Assembly (NCBI GenBank): GCA_026874595.1
Contig: CM049310.1
Span: 51,722,558-51,786,557 of the forward strand
Source of the DNA: Sipunculus nudus
Lineage: Eukaryota > Annelida > Sipuncula > Golfingiida > Sipunculidae
Reading direction: 5' to 3'
Length of the DNA stretch: 64,000 bases
This document shows positions 38,724-47,700 of the stretch, one piece after another (positions within the stretch are counted from its first letter, which is position 1; the number at the start of each line of letters is the position of its first letter). A model generated the notes under the pieces. That model had not been told where the DNA came from. It was given only the letters and a program-made list of their open reading frames with translations, and searched no databases. The translations under genes and the position numbers were made by a program.

Positions 38724-41700
38724 ATAGATTATCCAATGAAACGTTTAATGAGGAAGCGGCGGCCGATATGGTAGCCTAGTTCTTTCCGCGGCCGATATGG
38801 TTGGCTTGACAGAGTTAATACAGGCCTGTGGGCAATTGCAGCTGGCAGCCGATATTGCGTCCCGCTGGGCGCCGGCGGCCGATATGGTTCATTTGAGGCC
38901 GGTGGCCGAAGTCGACGGCGGCCGATATGTCCCTATACCGGCTACAACTATCTATATTTTCTCCAGGACTAATACTGTCCTCGCGGAATTTGTAACACAC
39001 CCCGCTCGGTGTTCATAAAACGACCTGTCACCAGTCGACGGTAACTTCCAAATTCATTCACCCCCCGGCCTTGACACCGCCCTATTTATACCTGGGTAAC
39101 CGAAACTTCTAGAAGTCTCTAGAATAATCAAGTCGTTTCTGGTCAAGACTAGCACCTACGGGATTTTCTAGAATTTACCTATTGGAAAATACACATTACC
39201 TGAATTCTCTAGAACCTTCTGTCATCTAATTATAATAAATCATGGTACAGTAAGTCCATTTATTTACATAATAAATAAAATACTATGGAACAATTCCCCA
39301 GCGTCGTCAGCACGGATGTAAACAAACATGATGACAACAACAGCTGACAACTTTACCAAATATTATTAGCTCTGTCTCTCTAACTACACTTTATGATCTG
39401 ATATTTCATTTTAATATAAACTGACCTTTTAATGCACTGCAGAAATTATGTTTTCCCTAACTTATTTCATTATTTATGACATTCCATTTGACATACACTA
39501 GGCGGGTAGCACATTTGTGTCACACGCCCCCCTTTAAGAAAAATCTCTGAAAGATATTTTTCCAGTACCTAACAACAACACAAATGTGTACTATTACCAT
39601 ATCAAATGCATCATCATGTAAGTCACAAGTTTCCATTTAGTACATTGATGACTTTGTATACGGTATTACATTGCTTACATGTGTGTACATATATTGGTTC
39701 TACTATTTGTAACTAATCAACACATTTATAACATTACACCCTCATCATAGTATTTGAACATCATTAAACATATATACAATAATGCAAACTCCTTTAAAGC
39801 ACAACCATATTTTAATCTACAATACAACCTTCAAGCCATTTCAACATAACATTATATTATGTACATTCATATCATCATTCATATTTACATGATTTACCCA
39901 TTATTTTCCTGTTTCAGATCTATTTTACACAACACGACTTAAGAAGTCAGCTGCATTGTTTTTACTACCCTGGATTGATTAAATGTGAAATTTGTAGTTC
40001 TGCAAATACATTGCCCATCTCATTACTCTGTCATTGATGAATTTAGCTTTGTTCAAGTAAGTGAGAGGCTGATGATCTGTTTGCACAACAAATTCAGTTC
40101 CTGTGAGATATAACTTGAACTTATTTACACCCCAAACTAATGCAAGGCATTCTTTCTCTATAGTTGAGTACTTCTGTTCTCTGTTTGACAATTTTTTTGC
40201 TAGCATATGATACAGGAAATAACTGTGAATCATATTCTTGCAATAAAATAGCACCGACTCCTACATCTGAAGCATCTGTCTGCAGAACAAATGGTTTCTT
40301 TGGATCAGCTAACCTGAGAATGGGTTTCCTAGCCAAATACTCTTTCAGTGTACAATATGCCCTCTCTTGAGGCTCATGCCACTCTATTTTATTAGGCTTA
40401 CCCTTTTTAGTCAAATCCGTAAGAGGAGCTGCTATAGTAGCGAAATTAGGAATATAGTTCCTGTAATATCCAACCAGGCCAATGAATGATCGGATTTCCT
40501 TCTTTGTTTTAGGTCTGACTACTCTGTCAATTTTACATACATTATCATTTTGAGGACCTACACCATTCAGTTCTATTTGGTGACCTAAAAAGTCTACTCT
40601 GGTAGTCCCTAACCAACACTTGGTAGGTCTAGCAGTTAAACCAGCATCTCTCATACGACTAAGTAACTCCCTAAGTACACTGATATGATCTTCCCACGTC
40701 TTGGTGTGTACTAACAAGTCATCTACATAACTGTCTACACAATTCATTCCATCTAACATTTTACGAACTCCTTGGACCAGCGTGGCTCCCGAGTTAACCA
40801 TACCAAATGGCATCTTTAAAAACTCATATCTTCCATCAGGTGTAACAAAAGCTGTTTTATATACATCTTGCTCTGCTACTGGTACTTGCCAATAACCTTT
40901 ACTCAAGTCAATCTTGGTGAAATACCTATCTTCACTTAATCTGCTGAACACATCATCAACTCTGTTTACAGGCTCAGGATCCACTACTGTGATCTTATTC
41001 AACTTGCGATAGTCCACACATACTCTATTTGTTCCATCACGCTTACGGACCACCACCACTGGTGACGCGTAACATGATGTTGAATCACGGATAATTCCCA
41101 TCTTTAACATATCATCAATATCCTTTTTCAGAGATTCTCTGATAGCATAAGGTACAGGGTATGGTTTACACTTAACTGGCTCATCAGATGTTAACTGAAC
41201 ATGATGTTCTACCAAGTTAGTAGTACCAGGTACATCAGTGAACACATCATTGTACTCATCTATAACCTGTCTGATTTCTTCTTTCTGATCTGTCCCTATT
41301 TCAGCTCCTATATTTACATCATTGACAGACTCCTTACCCATATATGTCCCCAACTCTAACAAGTCCTCATCATCAACCGTATCCTGTCCATCAGTATCAG
41401 TGGGTTCTACTACTGTCGCACAGACTACCTCTAACAAGGCTCCGCCACATTTTGTGTTAACTTGTTCATTAGTCTGCTTTGACTCAGGTGCTGCTCGAGC
41501 CACATATTTCCTTAACAAATTAATGTGATAGATCTTTCCCTTCCCATTAACCTTAACCCTGTAATCATTTCTACCAATTATGCCCTCTACCTGGTAAGGT
41601 CCCTTCCACTGCATCAACAACTTGTTGTGGTCTGTAGGAAGTAACACGAGCACCTGATCTCCAACCTGCAGTTTCCTAATTTTGGCCTTGTTGTCATAGT

Positions 41701-44700
41701 AACCCTTGTAACGAGTCTGAGCTTTAGATAGTTCAGCTTGGGCCATCTCCAAGGTTTGTTCCAACCGGTCTCTTAATTCAAAAACATATTGATAGCTATT
41801 TTGTATTTCAGGGGTTTCTACTTCCTTGGTCCACAACTCTTTAAGAATCTGCATGGGTCCTCTGACTGTGCGCCCATACAATAATTCAAATGGTGAGAAA
41901 CCAGTAGATTCCTGTGGTACCTCTCGGTACGCAAACAACAGAGCATTGAGATATCTATGCCACTGTCGAGGTTGTTCTTCACACAACCTCCTTAACATCT
42001 TTTTAAGAGTTCCATTAAATCTTTCTACAAGTCCATTACATATGGGGTGATACGGACTTGAGGTTAGCCTCTTGATGCTTAATAAACGAGACACCTCTTG
42101 CATACACTGGGAAATAAACTGAGTGCCCTGATCACTCAGTATCTCTTCTGGGATACCAATCCTACTATAGATATCTACAAGAGCTTCAGCCACCGTTTCT
42201 GTCTGAATGTTCTTCAATGCTACAGCCTCAGGGTAACGGGTGGCATAATCCACTAAGGTCAAAATGTATTGATGTCCCTGCTCACTAGGTGGCGTAATAG
42301 GCCCGATGATATCTACTGCACATCGTTTAAAGGGCATGTCTATAAGAGGCATCTTTTCTAATGGAACACGAGGAACAGAACCTTTATTAGCCGTTTTCTG
42401 GCATCTGTCGCATGATGCACAAAACCTCACAACATCACGACTCATTCCTGGCCAATAAAAATTTGACCGAATTCTATTGGTGGTTTTTTTCACGCCCATA
42501 TGACCACTCATTATGGAGTCATGAGCAATCTCCATGACACCTTGACGGAGGGGTTCAGGTACTACAATCTGCTTAATGATTTTCTCTGCTGGGTCTGACT
42601 TATCTGTATACAGACGATACAGTACCCCTGATTTTATAGCAAATGATACATTTTGATTCTGATCCTGTTTCTGGTTAGCACTGTCTCTATATTTCTGCAA
42701 ACTCTGGTCAGCTTGTTGGAGCTCAATAAGCCTATCTCTGCTAACTTGCTCTCCTTTTACACCCTCAAATACTGCTAATGGCTTTAGCTGCTTATATTGC
42801 TTATCTTGGGCCCTGGTAGTTACAGCACTGACATGCCATTCAGGGTCTGGAACCTCACGGACCCCCTCAATGTTTCCAACAATCAAATCAAACATGGGAT
42901 TATCTTCACAAATAGCTTCTACGCTACCAACATAATATGGTGTGTCTATTTCTATCCTAGCCATACGATGTATACTCACACGTCGATTAAAACCAATAAC
43001 ACGTGTCATCCGATCTAACAACTGATCACTACCTACCAGATCAGTCTTCACAATAACACCATCACACCCAGTGTCTCTCATCATAATTACATCATTTTCT
43101 CCCACTTTACCCTGAGCAACTGGCAGTCGCCCTTCAAATCGTGCCATGTCCTGAGCACCAGCACTATGTATACATTGGTCTACTTGAAGGCCTGACTGAG
43201 CTTCTACATCATTGACTAAGTCAATCTCCCTTTCTGCACCAATATAAGCAACACTAGCTGCTGTCGGCTCCTTGTCAATCACAGCCTGGTTCACTCTATG
43301 GCTTACCTGACTTCGGTCATTCTTACTATCTCTCAAAGGAAGATTCCTACAATCACGTGCCAAATGGCCAGGCTTCCCACACTTATAACAACGAGCCCCT
43401 TGATCCTTCAGTTTACAATCAGATGCTTTGTGACCAGCTTTCTTACATATGTAACATTGTAAATGACTATCCGACTGTGTCTGGCTACTTGGTGGGTTGC
43501 GGTTCACACTGGGCTTAACATGCTGCTGTCTATTTGCCAACTGTCTACGTCTAGCCACTAAGAAGTGATCGGCCAGCTCCGCTAGTTCTGATAAAGTACC
43601 AGGGGCTTCCTGACGCAGGTGTACAGCTAGATCACTGGGACAAGAGTTAATGAACTGCTCTTTTACTATCAAATCACAGATTCCCTCAAACGTACTCTCT
43701 GTATGAGATAACTCTACCCACCTATCTAAATAACCCTGCAGTCTCACAATAAATTGACCCGGACTTTCTGAGTCCTCTGGCTTACACTCTCTAAACTTAA
43801 CCCTGAAACCATCTTCTGTATACCCATATCTATTTAACAAGGCTGTCTTTACAACATTGTAATCTAAACATTGATTATCAGACAAACGACAATAACAGTC
43901 CAAAGCCTTGCCTGTCAGAAGTGCTGATAGACGAGTTGACCAGGAATCTCTTTTCCACTTGGCTTGTTCGGCAAATCTTTCGAACCTCATCAAGTAGCTG
44001 TCTAGGTCATCTCTCTCGGTGAATCTGGGTAATTCAGGGCAGCGAACATCTGCTGTCATCACAGGAGTCTGGGGCTGAGCAGTCCTCTCTTGAAGCTGGA
44101 GTCGTCTTTCCAACAGGAGGAGTTCATGTTGTCTCTCTCTCTCTCTCTTTCTTCTCTTGCTGCTTGTTCACTTTCAATTTCTCTCTGTCTCTCTGCCTCC
44201 TCTCTTTCTCTTTCTCTCTCCCTTTGTCTTTCCTCTCTGTCGGCAGCCTGCTGTTCCCTTACAAACTCTTGCAAGGCAGGTCCTTCATATCCCAGCTCTT
44301 GACCAACTTTAATCAACTGTTGGACTGTAGATGCCATATTGTTACAGCACAGTCGATCTCACTGCTATCAGAATTATACCGACTTCTGGCAGTAGTACTT
44401 CTGGATTTTACGTATCTTGCCGATTATCGCCCAATCCACACTTCGATCTGTTGAATTTCTACTTGATTTCTTCCGCTGTCTGTTCCCGGACGAGCCCCCA
44501 CTTATATATGTCACACCACACACGCAGCGGACATATAATCCCGAGTTCTTTCACACTGAAAAGTCCAAAATACCACTCGTTGTCTGAACTGAAGAACACG
44601 GTTTATTCCGGTAACATCCAACAATTGGCCACCGTCCTCGTTGACTGGTTCCAATCTTAAAATAACAACGTCTTCAACAAATACCAATCGCGTATATATT

Positions 44701-47700
44701 CTAACGCCCTGATCGGCTACAACTATCTATATTTTCTCCAGGACTAATACTGTCCTCGCGGAATTTGTAACACACCCCGCTCTGTGTTCATAAAACGACC
44801 TGTCACCAGTCGACGGTAACTTCCAAATTCATTCACCCCCACCCCCCCCCCCTTGACACCGCCCTATTTATACCTGGGCAACCGAAACTTCTAGAAGTCT
44901 CTAGAATAATCAAGTCGTTTCTGGTCAAGACTAGCACCTACGGGATTTTCTAGAATTTACCTATTGGAAAATACACATTACCTGAATTCTCTAGAACCTT
45001 CTGTCATCTAATTATAATAAATCATGGTACAGTAAGTCCATTTATTTACATAATAAATAAAATACTATGGAACAATTCCCCAGCGTCGTCAGCACGGATG
45101 TAAACAAACATGATGACAACAACAGCTGACAACTTTACCAAATATTATTAGCTCTGTCTCTCTAACTACACTTTATGATCTGATATTTCATTTTAATATA
45201 AACTGACCTTTTAATGCACTGCAGAAATTATGTTTTCCCTAACTTATTTCATTATTTATGACATTCCATTTGACATACACTAGGCGGGTAGCACATTTGT
45301 GTCACAGAGGAATGGCCCTTGCAGCCTATATCCTAGAATATTCTATACTGTCTGCTTTGTACAAAAAATATCCCGGAAAACATGCCGACCTGGGTACTGC
45401 CTACTGGTACAGACTACACATGTTCTGTTACACAGAGATCTGTCAAATTATGCAAAATTTTGTTTTTGTCAGATGATTGACGCTTAACAATGTTTAAAGT
45501 CACCTGATTGGTTGCTCGTTAGTCCAATGCTCATGATTATTCACTGAATGAATATGTGATTAAGGTCATATAGAGTTCATGGATAGGTCAATTAACAGCA
45601 ACTGTGTCAAGTTATACTGTAGTTGGCTATATATTTTTGACGCTGAAATTTTCCAATATCTTAATTTTGAACGTTAGCGAGGGTTTCATTTTTCTATTGC
45701 ACTAGAACCAATAAAATCTTAATCAGAATAATTCTACAAAACCTCACTAATTTCTTTTACAGTCATTATATTATGTCCTGTATCACAGTCGATATGTCCT
45801 CTGTGTTTTTAATTTATGGGTTGGTTTCTGATTAAAGAACCACATCTTAAGACTCAGAGGTGTTAAAAAAATATAAGTTTGCAGAAGCGGATCCAGGGGG
45901 GTCCAGGAGGTCGCCCCTCCCCCATTTTCATCAGAGACAACGCTTTTTTACGGGCTTCAGACAAAATTTTGCGGCCTGGACCCCCCTTTTTCAGACCTGA
46001 GGACCTTTTTTTTAGGGTTTTCATTTGTCCTCTTGGGTTGGACACCCCCTTTTCCTAAATCCTGGATCCGCCCCTGAGTTTGTGCAGATGCATCATCTCC
46101 TCTTGTTCATCTTAGTTGATGGGGCATCTTATTCCCGAGGGTTTCATATTCGCAATTATTTCCGATTCACGAATATCGTGAAATTAAAACTTTTGCAAAC
46201 ATAAAAGCAACCACAGTATATGTTTAGTGAAACACCATTATTTACTAATACATCATAGGTATATCTTCCTGGGAGCAAGGTCTCAAACCCTGTTGTGCAG
46301 AGACCTTGCTTCATTAAGCCTCCTGGCCTGCTTTTTTATGAATATTGACAGGTTAACATTTGATGAGGCAGAATTCATAAGGGCCAATCAAATCCATTGT
46401 TACAATAATAAACAGTAAACACAAACAAAACTGTTTACACATCTTATCTTTAAGAATACAAGCCTTCATATGATTGATCAGATTCTCCATAAAGTCTCCC
46501 ATCTCCAGGTGGTTGATCTAAATATAGTTTTCCTTGGTACATAGATGGGCCATTTACAAGCCACCTGATTGGTTCAGTTTTCTTGTTATCAATTCATGAA
46601 ATTGCACTCTCCGGGGGCTTCCTGAAGCAAGTTGTCTGCTAAACCTTGGTTGATCTTGGGCTCCCAAGAAATACATAGGTAATGACAGATTCTTCTAGAC
46701 AATATTTATAGCAGATGAAGATATAAACTAAAAAGGAAACCACCCAAGAAATCTGTTTTCATGACCTCATCACCCATGTTTTAAATGAGGTCCAAAATAA
46801 AAAAGTTGGTTTATACTTATGAAAATTTAATGTACAGCATTTTATCTACAGCATTTTCATTCATGGAAACAGGGAAAATTGAATTTGGAAATTTATGTTC
46901 TTTTCATGCAATACCAACTTCAATACAATATATTTAGCTTACTATTTTAAAACAAAAGTATCTTACCTTCATGTAGGCACCTTCAGTTTCTGCAATGGTC
47001 TTATCAAATTCATTTCTGGAGGCCATCTTTTTGCTCAGGCTTTCATTGACTTTAGCCAGCCTTTCTGTCAAGATTCTGATATCATTTTGTATTTTTCTCT
47101 TTTCTTCTTCTTCCTCCAATATCTGTTTGTGCAGGTCATCTCTCTTTGCACAAAGATCCTCTATACCTACAACAATAATAATGTGAGGGCTATTGAGACA
47201 AGTGTTCTTAGCCCAAAGCTAATAAATAGCAAGGACTTTCAAGGTTGTTAATATTTTAAGCTAGCATCCCTGGCAAAAGAACCCTCAATTTAAAATCAAT
47301 CTGAAAGTTGTTTCAAATGGATATTGCTATCATAAGACCCAATAAAGTGTACATACCACTTTAATTCTCATACAGAGTTCTTCCTGATAATGTACGTATT
47401 TGTGAAATTTACATCCATTTACAGTTAATATTTTTGAATTTTTAAAGGGTACATAATTTAAGCAACAGGTAACAGGAAACCATTTTTTAAGTGAGCTTAT
47501 ATATCAAACAACATGACAATATCTCAAAACTGTTTTTTTTTCTTTTTCCTCTTTCATGTTTCTTTCTAACTTTAAATTTTCATTCATTAAAAAAATTAAA
47601 TCTCAATTTTAACAAGAGAGAAACACAGTTGAGAAAAAAAACAAAGATTTAGTGATTTGAGATAAAGTCATAAAGTTTGATATTAGCCCACTAAAAAGTG

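Larger units (their letters stand above)
36509..39524 (-). repeat. 3' LTR of the retrotransposon, split by a Mutator-like element
   Basis: Outer parts 36,509-36,723 and 38,940-39,524 match 44,509-45,306. Removing 36,724-38,939 restores colinearity except for one 9-base duplication. Confidence 0.93.
36509..45306 (-). mobile_element. Young LTR retrotransposon, Ty3/gypsy type with INT before RT (Gmr1-like), in SSNA1 intron 2
   Basis: In element sense: 5' LTR 44,509-45,306, tRNA-Pro-type primer site 44,484-44,500, gag-pol 39,930-44,337, polypurine tract 39,527-39,535, 3' LTR 36,509-39,524 (interrupted by a 2.2-kb DNA element). LTRs begin TGTCACACC and end GTGTCACA on the plus strand. Apart from the insertion and a C-run length difference, I count about seven base differences over ~800 bases between the LTRs, so integration is recent. 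No clean 5-bp target duplication is present; AGAG flanks both sides if the terminal A is treated as shared. The element lies in the same transcriptional sense as SSNA1, so its LTR signals could act on the host transcript. Confidence 0.93.
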
